Source of the DNA: Reticulascus tulasneorum
Taxonomy: Eukaryota > Ascomycota > Sordariomycetes > Glomerellales > Reticulascaceae
Assembly: GCA_001557505.1 (NCBI GenBank)
Contig: LSAX01000007.1
Span: 558,001 to 622,000 of the forward strand
Direction: 5' to 3'
Length of the DNA stretch: 64,000 bases
The translations under genes and the position numbers were made by a program. This document shows, piece by piece, positions 35,824-48,358 of this stretch. Under the pieces are notes generated by a model. It was not told where the DNA came from, searched no databases, and worked only from the letters and a program-made list of their open reading frames with translations. How positions within the stretch are numbered: position 1 is the stretch's first letter; the number at the start of each line of letters is the position of its first letter.

Positions 35824-37469
35824 ATGGATCGATACATCAGACGCTTCGGTATAGCTCTCTCGATCACGGCGTTGTTTGCCTTCTCGAGCTGTGCCACTGT
35901 CACTCAGCAGCCCATCGCACAATCGGGGTATGAGACCTTCAGTGTCGCCGAGCATCCGCATCACTCCATCAGGATCAAGAAGCAGAACGACGAGCTTTGT
36001 GAAGCTGGCTCGAAGCAATACACGGGCTGGCTGGACACGGGCGGGAAGCACCTGTTCTTCTGTGTGTTGCTCGCCGATGAGAACATAGGGCACCACGCTA
36101 ATCCTCGCAGGGTATGTCGAGAGTCTGAACGACCCTGAGAATGACCCTCTCAACCTATGGATGACTGGCGGGCCTGGAGGCAGTGGCATTATTGGTTGGT
36201 TATCTTGGATAGTGAGAATTGACACATCGTGATGCTGATTGGGGACCAGGGATGATGCTGGAATTGGGCCCTTGTTTTGTCAACCAAAGCGGCACATCAA
36301 CATACCGTAACCCGTATTCCTGGACCAGGAACGCATCAATGATCTTCATCGACCAACCCGCCGGCACCGGATTTTCCTACGTAGATGAAGGCGTTGACAT
36401 TCCGGGCGACTCCTTCGTTGCCGCAGCAGACATGAACGTCTTCCTCCGCATCTTCTACTCCGCCTTCCCGCACTTCAAAGATCTCGCCTTCCACATCTCC
36501 GGCGAGAGCTACGGCGGCCACTACGTCCCCGCCCTCGCTGCCGAGATTCTGCAATACAACTCCGGCCGGCCGGCGCCTGACTTCGAGATTCCACTAAAGT
36601 CTGTCATGATTGGCAACGGCTATGTCTCGCCGGTAGACACGCATTGGGGCTTCTACCAGACACTCTGCACTACGAAGCCCGGTGTCCCCAAACCCGTTTT
36701 CAACGAAACAAACTGCAAGCAGATCGCCGAGACGCTGCCACGCTGCATGTATTTGTATGGCGCCTGCTACGACTACCCGGACCCGATCATCTGCCATGCC
36801 GCGGAGACGTATTGCCAAGACAACATCGCCATGCTGTATTACAAGGACGTCAAAGCCGGGGGCCGCAACCCTTTCGACATAACGGCTCCCTGTGATGTTG
36901 ATGACATCTGCTACAGAGACAGCACTAGCATCGAGAAGTATATGAATAGCCGCCCTGTCTGGTCTGCACTTGAGGTCCCCAAAGCTGTGGCAAACTTCTC
37001 CGTTATTTCGATGCCTGTGGCCAATATGTTCAGTAAGGGTGTCGACGAGTTTATCGCCACGACCAAGCAGGTAAAGTTCGTGCTCGAGAGCGGTGTGGAC
37101 GTCTTGATCTACAACGGCAACCTAGACCTCTCGTGTAACACGGCAGGAAACATTCGATGGACAGAGAACTTGCCGTGGGTTGGGCAGGTGGAGTTTATGA
37201 CCCAGGACTGGCGGAAGTGGGAGGCGGAGGTTGATGGGGAGACCGTGACCGCGGGGCAACTCAAAACGGTGAGTAAGGAGGTGCAGGGAGGGAAGAAGGT
37301 GAGGTTTGCACTTGTGACAGTTGATCGGTCGGGGCATATGGTGCCGTTGGATCAGCCAGAGGTAGCACTGCAGATGATCCAGTATTGGATGGCTCGCGAT
37401 GAAGGGGAAGAATTCTTTAGGCAGCAAAGCCACGAGGTAGTTGAAGATTACCCATGGCTCGATTTGTAG
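35824..37469 (+). CDS. Serine carboxypeptidase, family S10
   Basis: Three exons: 35824-36061, 36111-36194, 36250-37469 (1,542 nt, 513 residues). It cleaves single residues from peptide C-termini, usually at acid pH, in the vacuole or outside the cell. An N-terminal hydrophobic segment (about residues 9-24, [15 protein letters not shown]) looks like a signal peptide. Seen motifs: [14 protein letters not shown] joined by splicing to [30 protein letters not shown], the Ser nucleophile in [16 protein letters not shown], the Asp region [14 protein letters not shown] and the His in [14 protein letters not shown]. The two introns (49 and 55 nt) fall where the protein would otherwise shift frame, and splicing recovers the oxyanion region. 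The second donor (GTTGGT) is less usual. All three catalytic residues are present, so it should be active. Confidence 0.92.
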
Positions 37470-40003
37470 CTTTCTGGTTGGCCGATACATACCTTTCACC
37501 CAACGCACCATTCTACTATCAAGCTGCTATCATCTCCTACCTCACTTGATCTGCCTACTGTGCCTGTCTGGGTAGGAAAGTCCGTGCTCAACCTCAGCAA
37601 CACTGGTTTCGAGAAGCGCAGTTATCTTTGATCATACTCGGGTCTCCCCTTCAGCATCGCGTCTGGGCTCGAATGTCGCCTGTGAGTCTGCTGGCTCGCG
37701 GGGATAGGGTGAAGGGATGTTGCCGAGACAGCTCGCCCACCTCGTGGACGGATTTTGAAGACAGTGATTCTTCAGAAACACACATGATATCCGTGCAGAT
37801 AGCTCGGCCTGGTTTCATGGGCCGATTTAGACGGCAACTCATTCCCAACTAGATGTTGTCTCATGTGAGAACTTGCTAACCCACACATGTCCACCAAGTC
37901 ACGATATCAGGGTTCGCAATACCAACCACCCTGCGTTTTTATCAACATCTCCGTTCCTGGGGGCGCTTTTGAAGCCAACTTTTAGTTATCTCGGGAATCA
38001 GGATGAAATGATTGAGGCCACGGCCTACGGCAGAGAATAGTGCAACGTGTTGAACCTTCAGGTTGTCGGCCTTGCGATCACGATAAAGGAGTGCCTCTAT
38101 GCGTTGTGTGTACAGAGTTTCTACCAGATACACTTGGAATAGAGGTCGCAAACGGCTAGCCGTGAATGCTGAAAGAGCCGAACATATATTCTTTCTTCAT
38201 CGTTACATGTGTTCTTTCCCGTCTGGAACCAGGCTTGCATGCAGACACAGCTTGAGGATATCGGCTGCGGCCCGGCGATGGGTGCTGGCTCTACTGGGCA
38301 GATGTTTACTGCTGTGACTTCCTACTTACATGAACAGTCCAGTGATACAATCATGGCAAGAAACCCGTATCCTATGATCCTGAAGTGAGGCCGACCGGGA
38401 ATGGAATCACTCCGAGATCCCATCAGAGCAGGATATGAGAAGCTCTCGAGGTCGGGCGTTCTTGGCGTATAGTATTGTATAGGGTTATGTTTCACGAAGT
38501 GACGCTGAATCAATCAGTTGGAGTGGATACACATCGGGCAACCTGGGATGACAGGAGGAAGCATAAACTATCTGAGATCTCTGGGACCCAATGATCTCCT
38601 CGTTCACAGAATCCTACGATGTCCAATATCCATTACCAGTCTGGTAGGTCTGGCATGTGATCACTACCAGCTTGCGAAGGGCGGGTTCCAAACCTCTGCG
38701 TATCCCGGTCGCAGTGACAGGCCCGCATATTATCTCTCCTGAGAGTGCAAAGTTTTTCGATGTCATTATTGAGCTATATGCAGGAAGGGGTTTAAAAATA
38801 ATGCTCTTCCGGTGGCCCGCGCTCCTCTACCGCTTAACTCGTCGTATATCCATCAATCACCGCGTGTATCGCCGCCGTGCATCGTAGGATCGTGGTTCAG
38901 ACCCATGGAAGGTTCCTTCGGTAGTCTGGATTCCAGAGCTGGCCACCGCTTACGACGAGTTTCCTGTTGCAGGAATCGTTTTCCAGCCCTATTTGGCGAA
39001 GCCAGCAGGCTCGGATTTTCTCTAACGATCGGCCGTCCTGATTGGCTGGCTCGGATACGAAGGAATTCAAAGGATCGGAATGCATGAATCATCTCCCAGG
39101 GTTGGATAAGTTTGGGAATGGGACGAACACAAGCATTAAGAAAGCACGGACGCTTGCCTAAGCAAATCTGATAATTGCCTCTGTGTGGCCGTCACCAAAC
39201 TCGACGCTGGATCGTGGAGTCTTGCCTCCCGTAATCCGCGCTCCGCCTGGATGGATATTTGCTCTATTATATCTTGACTTTGTCCGCGTGGTGCCAATCC
39301 CCTTCGTTTTGAACGGAGAGTCTTGCGGCAAACGGATAGCTCCCCAACGCCAAGATAATAGAATTATCACATTGACTACGTTCACACAGGCGGCTCTTGG
39401 GCAAGCGACCTTGACGCTTCAAGCGGCGGCCGATGACATCTGGAGAGCAATATATACCCATGCGCCTTGCCCTTGGCTGGCACTCATGACTGCCCCGATT
39501 TGAGACTTGAAGAAACCATTTCCGGCACCATCAGAATCTCTCACACTTGTTTTGGCTCATCCCCCTGGAACCCCCCATGCCTTAGCAAGAAATCTCTAAG
39601 ATCCCGTGCCACAGCCCACAACGTGGCAAACATGGGGGCGGTATCTGGGCCATTCTACAACGCCCGCAGGGAAATGGGTAGCCATAAAGCTCAGGGGTCA
39701 CCCTAACCCCCCATAAGGCCGATCGAGCTGGAAGCCGGCTTCGATACAGGGGGGCATGCTGGTTCGTTAAACTAGAATAACGTCGTCTCCTCCTTCCCGT
39801 TGCCGGCGCAGCTGTCTCTTCTTTTGCACTTCCTCTCCCCGCCTGTTGGGATTCACTCTCATTCGACTAGTTCCAGTCTCAAGCGAGCAGTCATCCTGTC
39901 ACGTCCCTTCCGATATTCCGGTTCGTCTCATGTTGGCTACTGCCTGGTGTCTTGTAGCAACTCTCGCGCAGTCCAGCGCGAGCACGTATACTTCGAAATA
40001 GAA
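37470..40003. other. Intergenic, 2.5 kb
   Basis: Downstream of the carboxypeptidase and upstream of the membrane-protein gene. Open frames on both strands are short and featureless. The frame of the next gene stays open upstream to 39800 but has no ATG before 40004, so this is probably leader. Confidence 0.35.
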
Positions 40004-41209
40004 ATGGCACAGACTTCGATCCTGCCCTCGGCAACGTCGGTGGACCAGTCGACAAGCACCTACAAGTCGGTGGTCGTGACAAGCTTTCCCTTCAACCCGC
40101 TGACAGAGACCTTCTCGGCGCCGAGCGACTGCTCCGGGTTCTATGAGCCTGGCAATTATATGATCGATCCCATGACCACCTGTCTTCCGCCGGGGCATAA
40201 CAAGCTAGAGACAGCCTACTTCTCCCCTGGATATGTATGTCCATCGGGATACCTGACGGCCAAGGTGGACAACAAGGGTGTCAACAGTATCACGACGGTG
40301 ACATGTTGTCCGGCGCGGAGCGACATCATCTTGTCAGCGGTCGACCCCGCAACTCTGGCAGGGCCGTGGATTAACTTGTTTTGCACTTGGATCGCGCCAT
40401 CATTTACAACATTGGATATCACACAAACAACAGAAGGGAGAACGTGGACAGAGCAAGCACCCTTCGAGTCCCCAGGAGGGCTGAACGCTTTTGGCATCCG
40501 CATGGTGTACCAGCAATCCGACCTGGAGGCGGCCGCGAAGATTACGTCGGTCACGGTCGGAGGTCCAGCGAACAGCTCCGTGGTGGTGCACGCAGCCGAA
40601 TCAGCAACGGGTGGTCTATCTACAGGGGCAGCAGTAGCCATCGCAGCAGTTGTACCAGTTGTCACGCTCGCCCTGCTGGCTGGCGCGCTGTTCTGGTGGT
40701 GGAAGAAGAAGGAGCAGCAAAAACAGCAAGACTACTCCAAGGTTGACGAAGTGGGCAGTCCCAGGACAGGACCGACGAACCCGCCAATGCCCTCCATGTC
40801 GCCGCCACCTTCGACGATGCAATCTGGCACCATATACGACATGTCGCACGCACAATCGCAATACCAATCGCAATATCAATCTCACCAATTACCTCATATG
40901 GCTTCGACACAATCATTGCAATCATCAACGATGGGGTCCACGCAACGACCGCCAGCCGAACCCTACGCGCTACATTACGGTCAAAGCGGCGCGTACGTGA
41001 GCTATGCGCAATACAAGCATGGAGATGCGGCAACGCCAATCACTCTACATTCTACGCCTTCGCCGCCGCCACCACCACCACCACTACAACAACAAGTGCA
41101 AACATCGGAGCTGGCGGCGGTGGTACCGCAGGAGCTGGCTCATGAATATCGGCCATCTGCCGGCCGGCATATCGACGATCAGAAGATTCGCGGCATGCCT
41201 CCACTATAA
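40004..41209 (+). CDS. Single-pass membrane protein, Mid2/WSC-sensor-like layout
   Basis: 401 residues in one exon, ATG 40004. The ectodomain (about 1-205) contains Cys-rich segments DCSGFYEPGNYMIDPMTTC and YVCPSGYLTAKV...VTCCPA, of a type widespread in unnamed ascomycete proteins. One transmembrane helix (about 207-229, AAVAIAAVVPVVTLALLAGALF) is followed by a basic stop-transfer WWWKKKEQQKQQ. The cytoplasmic tail (about 170 residues) is Pro/Ser/Gln-rich, with a run of prolines from (CCG/CCA)n. There is no clear N-terminal signal peptide, so the helix may act as signal-anchor with the N-terminus outside. The layout resembles wall-stress sensors, but no known sensor domain is recognised. Function unknown. 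Confidence 0.75.
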   Translation: MAQTSILPSATSVDQSTSTYKSVVVTSFPFNPLTETFSAPSDCSGFYEPGNYMIDPMTTCLPPGHNKLETAYFSPGYVCPSGYLTAKVDNKGVNSITTVTCCPARSDIILSAVDPATLAGPWINLFCTWIAPSFTTLDITQTTEGRTWTEQAPFESPGGLNAFGIRMVYQQSDLEAAAKITSVTVGGPANSSVVVHAAESATGGLSTGAAVAIAAVVPVVTLALLAGALFWWWKKKEQQKQQDYSKVDEVGSPRTGPTNPPMPSMSPPPSTMQSGTIYDMSHAQSQYQSQYQSHQLPHMASTQSLQSSTMGSTQRPPAEPYALHYGQSGAYVSYAQYKHGDAATPITLHSTPSPPPPPPPLQQQVQTSELAAVVPQELAHEYRPSAGRHIDDQKIRGMPPL

Positions 41210-42397
41210 TACGTTGCTGGCCAGAAGGATTTGGTTAGAGGAGTAAAGGACTCTAAAGGATGGACGGAAAAGGCATTGGGTGTTACTAGAAGGGGAACGT
41301 AGCGCGCATTGATGGGGTCTCTGAGGATAATAACCACCTCCGTTGGTCATGGAGGCTCGTGTATATCAGAAAGTCCCCAGCAGTGGCCGGCCAACACACT
41401 TGGACTTGTCATAATTAGATGATATTCTGCTTAAAAGCAAAAATTGTGATTCGCCCTTGCCATGCCTCGTTGACGCAGGTGCCAACATTGTTTCCCAAAT
41501 CCTTGGGCGCGTGTCTCTCCAGTTGTTGTACTCGAGGAAAGCCACTTGTTCCAGTCGGCCCTTCAACCGACCAGACGGATCCTACAACGCAGAGTGCGGG
41601 CTAGCCCTTGACTGACCCCGGGATCTGCACGTTAGTCGCATCGATGCTGCATACTACCTCACTCTTACCGCGTCTTGATGCATAGCACTTCTGCCTTAGC
41701 CGCAGAAGCCTCATTTAAGCGCCGTTTCGCCAGAGGCTTCAGGCTTGATGGCTTCTATGGCTCGAGCCAAGCCCTAACTTCTAGCTTCTCAGGTGGTAAA
41801 CACACTACAACATGAACGGGCGAGATAAGTCATGTGTCAGGATAGACATGATGCATATGGGTGGAGGTTATCAACTCATCATGGTGATGACAGCTGAGTG
41901 CAAAACTGGGAACGAGGTCTGTAAATGTTATCTTCATTCAGAACCACCTGGGTTTTAAAGCAAGCTCCGTACTTGATTGGGCCGGTGGTCTAATAGCACG
42001 TTTTCCCTACCGCACGTTTTCACTCATTCTTGCTTTCTTACTTGCGGTCTCACTGACTTGTTCAGCCTCAAACAAGTCATGAAATCGGGCTGACCGTGAG
42101 CCCGTCTAAACGCCGCTTTCACCGACTGCCCAATAAATGGCGGGGCACATCAACCCCGCCACCCCGCCATCATGGCAAAAAATTCCTCCGAAATTTCCAA
42201 TCCCATCCACCACCCAGCAGCCGCCCCGGTTGCTTATCAAGCATCGAAGACACTCGACGCTCGACGCATATTACAAAAGAGCCGAAGCGACCTCTTTCGA
42301 CCACCCTCTCTTCCGTTCCTCTCCGTCGAACTCCTCTAATCAGACGTCCCATCCTCGAGCTCGAATCTAGCAGAAATACCGGCGAAAAACGCAAACC
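41210..42397. promoter_or_regulatory. Intergenic and leader region of SQT1
   Basis: 1.2 kb between two plus-strand genes. An upstream ATG at 42137 opens a 77-codon frame that ends at 42370, 27 nt before the SQT1 start, and could act as an upstream ORF if transcription starts before it. No repeat or RNA gene seen. Confidence 0.4.
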
Positions 42398-43879
42398 ATG
42401 TCGTCGTCCACACCCCACCATGAAGAAGACCCGGACTCGGAGCCCGAGATGCTCGACGCCGATGATGCTGCGGAGGAAGTCCTCAGCGACGCCGAAGATG
42501 TGGCGATGGACTCGGATACGGAGGAGGTCACCTTCAATAATGACTCGATCGCCTATTTCGATGTGCACAAGGACTCCGTCTTCACCATTGCCCAACATCC
42601 CCTCCACCCTTCCCTCGTCGCCACCGGCGGCAGCGAGGGCGACAGCGACGACGCGCCCGGTAGGGGCTACGTGATCGATACCTCTGCCGCGCAGTCCCGG
42701 CCCGTCCTGCCTGCTAGTTTCAGCGGGCAAAGCCCTGCGCAGTCGACCGCATTGAATAGTTTATTTACGATCGAAGGGCACACGGATAGCATCAATGCGG
42801 TGGCATTTACGTTGCCTGGGGGCGATTTCCTCGCCAGTGGTGGATTGGATGGCCGGCTCCGGGTATACAGCGTCTCTGTCGGCAGCGCCGCCCCGCAGTT
42901 CAAGTTCGTGGCTGAGGCACTGGAAGTACCAGAGATAAATTGGTTAGCACCATGCCCCTCAACCGAGTACCCCAACACAGTCGCCTTAGGAGCGTCCGAC
43001 GGTTCGGTCTGGGTCTACACCATCGACCCCTCCGACGCGTCGAGCCCGCTACAGATCGTACAGTCCTACTTCCTACACACCGCGCCAAGCACAGCCGGGG
43101 CCTGGACTCCGGACGGGACCTTACTAGCCACAGTCGCGGAGGATAGCAGTCTGTACGTGTGGGATGTTTGGGGACTGGCAGCCGCGAAGGGCTTGGTTGG
43201 AGAGAATGGAATGACGGCTGTGTCGCTGACCGCGCAGGATCAGAGATTTGAGGTTGAGGGCGGCTTGTACTCCGTGGCTGTCGAGCCGAGTGGCGCATTT
43301 CTGGCTACTGGCGGTGCCGGCGGTGTGATCAAAGTCGTCTCGTTGCCGCGGCTGGCTGGCCCGGTGAAGGGGCAGCAGAAGGGCAAAGGTGGGAAGGGAC
43401 AGGACGCAACAGCCGGTGGCCAAATACTGGCAAGCCTGCACACACAGACAGACAGCATTGAGACCCTCTCTTTCTCCACAGCCTCTGCTACCGGCGCGGG
43501 GGCGCAGCAGACCACACTCCTCGCAGCAGGAAGCGTGGACGGTAGCATAGTCGTATACGACGCGACGCGACGGTTCGCCGTGCGACGGAATATCGTCGGC
43601 GCGCACGAGGAGTTCAGCGTCGTCAAGGTAGATTTCGTCAAGGGCACATGGCTGCTCACATCCTGCGGCATGGACGGCGTGGTCAGGAGATGGGATCTGA
43701 GAGGCAGTGGCGCGGCGTCTACTTCCGGAAATGTTGCGGATGCCGGGCTGGCGAAGGAATGGAAGGGCCATCAGGGCGATGGAGAGGGCGGCGGTGTCCT
43801 TGGGTTCGTACAGGGGGCGACAGGGGAACGGGTTATTACTGCGGGTGATGATGGGCTGGTCTTGGTATTCGAGGCATGA
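42398..43879 (+). CDS. sqt1: WD40 ribosome assembly protein, Sqt1/AAMP family
   Basis: Single exon, 493 residues. Sqt1 is the chaperone of ribosomal protein uL16 (Rpl10) and helps load it on the 60S subunit. The acidic N-terminus (EEDPDSEPEMLDADDAAEEVLSD) is characteristic. A WD40 propeller follows: HKDSVFTIAQHPLHPSLVATGG, IEGHTDSINAVAFTLPGGDFLASGGLDGRLRVY, LATVAEDSSLYVWDV, FLATGGAGGVIKVV, LLAAGSVDGSIVVYD, SCGMDGVVRRWDLRG and the last strand ITAGDDGLVLVFEA. The order and spacing fit Sqt1/AAMP. A low-complexity linker (GPVKGQQKGKGGKGQDATAGG) interrupts the propeller in the fourth or fifth blade. The ATG is preceded by AACC, a good fungal context. Confidence 0.88.
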   Translation: MSSSTPHHEEDPDSEPEMLDADDAAEEVLSDAEDVAMDSDTEEVTFNNDSIAYFDVHKDSVFTIAQHPLHPSLVATGGSEGDSDDAPGRGYVIDTSAAQSRPVLPASFSGQSPAQSTALNSLFTIEGHTDSINAVAFTLPGGDFLASGGLDGRLRVYSVSVGSAAPQFKFVAEALEVPEINWLAPCPSTEYPNTVALGASDGSVWVYTIDPSDASSPLQIVQSYFLHTAPSTAGAWTPDGTLLATVAEDSSLYVWDVWGLAAAKGLVGENGMTAVSLTAQDQRFEVEGGLYSVAVEPSGAFLATGGAGGVIKVVSLPRLAGPVKGQQKGKGGKGQDATAGGQILASLHTQTDSIETLSFSTASATGAGAQQTTLLAAGSVDGSIVVYDATRRFAVRRNIVGAHEEFSVVKVDFVKGTWLLTSCGMDGVVRRWDLRGSGAASTSGNVADAGLAKEWKGHQGDGEGGGVLGFVQGATGERVITAGDDGLVLVFEA

Positions 43880-44341
43880 TGGTGAGTTTCGCGATGAACG
43901 TGTATACGCTGGATGTAGAGGGATAGACAAAAGTGGGCACATGGGTTGGAAGCATTGCCCAACCTATAAGATATCATAATCACGAAAGCTGTTTCAAACC
44001 ACAAGTCTGGTCCGAGTGGGGAGCTGCTGTCGAAAAACACTCTCATTTTTCCAATGAGTTTCTAGGTCTAAACACAAATTGAGGTAGCCCCCCTAACAAT
44101 CAGCCTGCATGTGTGGATATGAGTTGAACTCCATCACCGCCAAATTGCCCATCCGGTTGAATTTAGATCTCCATGTCATGTTGAAAAGCAAGGGCCTTAT
44201 GGCCCACCAGACGCCTTCGAATGTTGAATTTGATCAAGCCCTGTCCCAAGCATGATGATTACCAACCAAGATTACATGCCGTCGCTGTCCCTGTGGTTCA
44301 CCGGAATCATGGCCATGCTATGAGATGCATATCCATCGCCT
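43880..44341. other. Convergent 3' region SQT1 / GCV2
   Basis: 462 nt between two 3' ends. Nothing seen. Confidence 0.3.
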
Positions 44342-47300
44342 TTACTCCTCCTGAGTGGTGTCCACGACGGGAGGACATGTGCAGAACAGGTGCGTGTCGC
44401 CGTAAGCTGTGCGATCAGTCAGTAACGTTTGATATGGTCGTGGTCGAGGAACTCACTGTCATCGACTCGTGCTACGCTGGGCCAGAATTTCTTCTCCTTG
44501 AGCCAAGGTAGGGGGTACGCTGCCGTCTCCCTCGAGTAGGGCCGCTCCCATGTCCCATTGCCATCACCCACGATGATATCTACCTGCGGATGTGGAGACA
44601 TCTTGAGAACATTGCCCTCGCGAGGTTGCTTGCCCTCTTCTACCTCCCGAATCTCCTCGCGGATACTGACCAGTGCATCCACGAATCGGTCAAGCTCTTC
44701 CTTGCTCTCGCTCTCTGTGGGCTCAATCATCAGCGTGTTCGCGACCGGCCAGCTCATGGTTGGTGCGTGGAAGCCATAGTCCTGCAGCCGCTTCGCAATA
44801 TCGATTGCTTCAATTCCTGCTGTCTCCCGGAAAGGTCGAGCATCCAGGATGAACTCATGAGCACATCGGCCATGCTCATTCGTGTACAGAATCTTGTAAT
44901 GCGGCTTAAGTCGACACAGGAGGTAGTTGGCATTTAAGAGACCAACTTTCGTCGCCAGACGCAGCCCAGCGTTACCTTTAAAGATAGTGCGTTAGCTCAA
45001 GAATTCGATTACAAGTCAAGGGAGGAAGGCAGATGGTAACTCACCCATTAGTGCATTGTATGCCCAGCTGATGGGTAGAATGCCAGCACTACCGTAAGGA
45101 GCGCTGCTGACCATGGCTTGCTCGGTGCTTGGGAGGAGACCGGGCAGGAACGGTATCAGATGCTGCTTTACGCAGATAGGCCCGACGCCTGGCCCACCGC
45201 CACCATGAGGTATGCAGAACGTCTTGTGTAGGTTCAGATGGCACACATCTGCTCCAATCTCGCCCGGTGAACAAAGTCCGATTTGGGCGTTCATGTTTGC
45301 TCCATCCATGTACACCATGCCACCATGCGCGTGGACAATCTCGCACACCTTCTTGATACTGGGTTCGAAAACACCAAATGTGCTCGGATACGTGATCATG
45401 ATTGCGCCCAGCTCCTCTGAGTGTTTCTTGCATTTCTCTACCAAATCTGCCAGGTCCAGATTTCCGGTCTTTGTGTCGCATTTGATGGGCACCACACGCA
45501 TTCCAGCCATGGCAGCAGATGCTGGATTGGTTCCATGGGCAGAGACTGGAATCAGGCATATGTCTCGCTTCGCTCCGGGTCGTTGTTCATGATACTTCCG
45601 AATGACACGCAGCCCGGCAAACTCGCCTTGGGCACCAGAATTTGGCTGCAGCGACACCCCATGCATGGCAGTGATACCTTTCAACTGCTCGGATAGCTCA
45701 TTAACCAATTCGGTATAGCCCGATACCATATTTGGCGGTGTGTACGGGTGAATCCCTGCAAACCCTTGAAGAGATATCAATGACATCTCAGTAGCGCCAT
45801 TCAGCTTCATGGTACAAGATCCAAGAGGAATCATCGAATGGACAAGGGATAGATCTTTCGACTGGAGGTGATAAATATAGCGCAGCATCTCAGTTTCGCT
45901 ATGGTGGGTGTTAAAGACGGGGTGGGTGAGGTAGGCGGACTGTCGTCGGATGGTCTCTGGAAGACTGTTGGATACATCACCCTTTACTCCATCGTAGGTT
46001 GTTTTTGTCACGCCTGCTATTTTCCCAACGAAAGCTGTTCCAGTGGCAGTGCCGAAAATCTTCGCAAGGTTGCGAAACCGGACAAGGTCAAAGGTTTCGT
46101 CAACACTTATCGCGCAATGCGTTTCATCTATTCGGCGGAATAAGGTGTTGTTTGCTGCGCCCAATGTCCGAATTCTATTCAGCACGTCGGGCTTGGCTTG
46201 AAGAACCACGGTATCAAAGAGCACTCTGCCAGATGGATCTAGCTTGCTTTTCTCCGGGTTCAGGCCGCAAATCTCGGCGAGGTGCTGGACAGCCCTGGCA
46301 TGTTGCACGACCCTGGATGCGATGTGTTTGAGACCCTCGGGGCCGTGGTATATAGCATAGAGGGCACTCATATTTGCCAGTAAGGCCTGAGCTGTGCAAA
46401 CGTTGCTCGTGGCCTTTTCTCTTCGGATATGTTGCTCCCTGGTCTGGAGCGCCAATCGAAGGGCTCTGCGCCCATTGCGGTCCTTCGAGACACCAACCAA
46501 TCGCCCAGGCATTCGTCTCTTGTGCTCGTCCTTAACCGCGAAGAAGGCGGCATGAGGTCCACCAAATCCAAGCGGGACGCCAAACCGTTGCGCACTGCCG
46601 AAGGCAACATCCGCACCCCATTCGCCCGGCGGGGTAAGCAAGGTCAGGGCGAGCAAATCCGTCGCAACACTGAGCAGCGCACCCTGAGCATGCACAACAT
46701 TGGCCAGCTCCTTGAAATCTTCGACGTGCCCTTTCGTGTCAGGATACTGAACCATGACGCCGACTAAATCCTCGCCAAGAGCCTGTATCTTCTCATGTAC
46801 ATCAGCACTAGAGAGATCATGGACGCTGACGTGGATGCCAAAGCCTTGGGCTCGGCCGGTCAGAACCGAGATGGTCTGGGGGTGTAGGAGATGCGAAACA
46901 ACAAATGTCCTGCCCGGTCTTTTAGCTCTGGACGTGGAAAGTGCATTCATCGAGAGAGTCATGGCCTCAGCGGCGGCAGTTCCTTCATCCAACAGACTGG
47001 CATTTGAAATCGGGAGGGCCGTGAGATCCGATACCATTGTCTGGAAGTTGAGTAGCGACTCTAGCCGACCTTGACTGATCTCTGGCTGGTATGGCGTGTA
47101 ACTGGTGTACCACGCCGGACTTTCCAACACATTGGTTTGAATGACTTTGGGCACGATGGTGTTGTAATAGCCGCCGCCGATGTGTTGGAACTTCGGGCCA
47201 GCATTGGTCCCGGTCACTTGGGCCCAATGAGCAGCCTTCTCGCTCACCTCGGTCTCAGTCATGACTGTGTCAGAGTCCCAATCAAAGGTCTTCCGTTCAG

Positions 47301-47667
47301 ATAGAATGTCGTCCGGGATGACCTGTGCGATGAATTCGTCCAAAGAAGTGGCTGGCGGAGAAAGAGCCTCGAGCATCAGAGCTGTTTCTGCTGCATTGGG
47401 GCCAATATGACGAGGAATGAAGGACTCGATGTTGTTAAACGGTTCAAGAGATGGATCTCCGGCAGAGCTTGGTTCTTTAGTGACCACGCCAGCAGAAGCT
47501 GTACTGTACTGTCGAAATGGCAGCACTCGGCCAAGCGGTACAGCATCGCGAGAGCAAGAACGGCAAATCCATGGTGACTGTGGGGTTTGCCGTCGAGATA
47601 CGGCGACCGTGGATCTCTGCACAGCAAAGGCCAAACCGCGAGGAGGGAGCAGCCTCAGTGATGCCAT
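44342..47667 (-). CDS. gcv2: Glycine dehydrogenase (decarboxylating), mitochondrial P-protein
   Basis: Three exons: 47667-45045, 44975-44457, 44406-44342 (3,207 nt, 1,068 residues). The P-protein of the glycine cleavage system decarboxylates glycine with pyridoxal phosphate and passes the aminomethyl group to lipoyl-H-protein in the mitochondrial matrix. The first 60 residues are Arg/Ser-rich with few acids, as in a transit peptide. Then come FIPRHIGPN, the [25 protein letters not shown] block, [13 protein letters not shown], the second-half repeat [17 protein letters not shown] and [15 protein letters not shown], and [21 protein letters not shown] with the PLP lysine near residue 815. The C-terminus is completed only after splicing two introns, giving [27 protein letters not shown] and [14 protein letters not shown]. 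It diverges from TOM5, another mitochondrial gene. Confidence 0.96.
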
Positions 47668-48358
47668 GTTGAGTTTAAATCGAGATAATATATCTCAAAG
47701 AAGCTCAGGAAGATACAAAAGCCCTCAATAGAACAATTCTGCGTCTGAGAATTTTCGGTTGGCTTCACGCAGACTGGGACGTGTGGTGGGGCGACGGCGA
47801 TGGGTGGTGGCTTAACCACACATTTTCGCCACGGAGACCCAGAATCTTATGACGTTGGTAGACGCTCCAATTCGGATGATAAGAACACAAGAAGCTCAAT
47901 CGAAGCTCGAGTATAACCCAGGGTCGACTTGGACTTCCAGGCCGTTGAAAACTATGAGGAGACGGTGAAGGAAGTCGGTGAGAAGGCGAACCCCTGGGAG
48001 ATAGTGGGAAGTTTCGTTTGTGTGAGCGTACGGCCGGCTTCGGCTCTTTGCGGGTGAAGGAACTGTAGGCGATTTCCAGGTCAGGGTGTCATCAGCTATC
48101 TGATTCGATTGAAAGCTCCAGCCATGCGATAAGCCCGGGCCGAGAATAGCCCGGTACCATGGTCACTGTGCAAGAGCACCTATCAGGGCGCTCCTATCGG
48201 CCCAGGATTCTCTTGGCTGCATTGCAACAATTTATAGCTTCCAAATTTTACGACATCATTGCAGCATTTCGCGACTCGACTCGAAAGTCCCAATCGTGAC
48301 ATTTTCCATAGCACGCGCCCCCGAAGACCTCAGCTCGCACCTTATCACAATCAACAAA
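47668..48358. promoter_or_regulatory. Divergent promoter region GCV2 / TOM5
   Basis: 691 nt shared by two nuclear genes for mitochondrial proteins. No conserved motif stood out by eye. Confidence 0.4.

Noticed and set aside
42096..42674. 192-codon Arg/Pro/Ser-rich frame overlapping the SQT1 start
   Set aside because: Non-ATG start and low-complexity composition; it is a shadow frame of the leader and the acidic N-terminus of SQT1.
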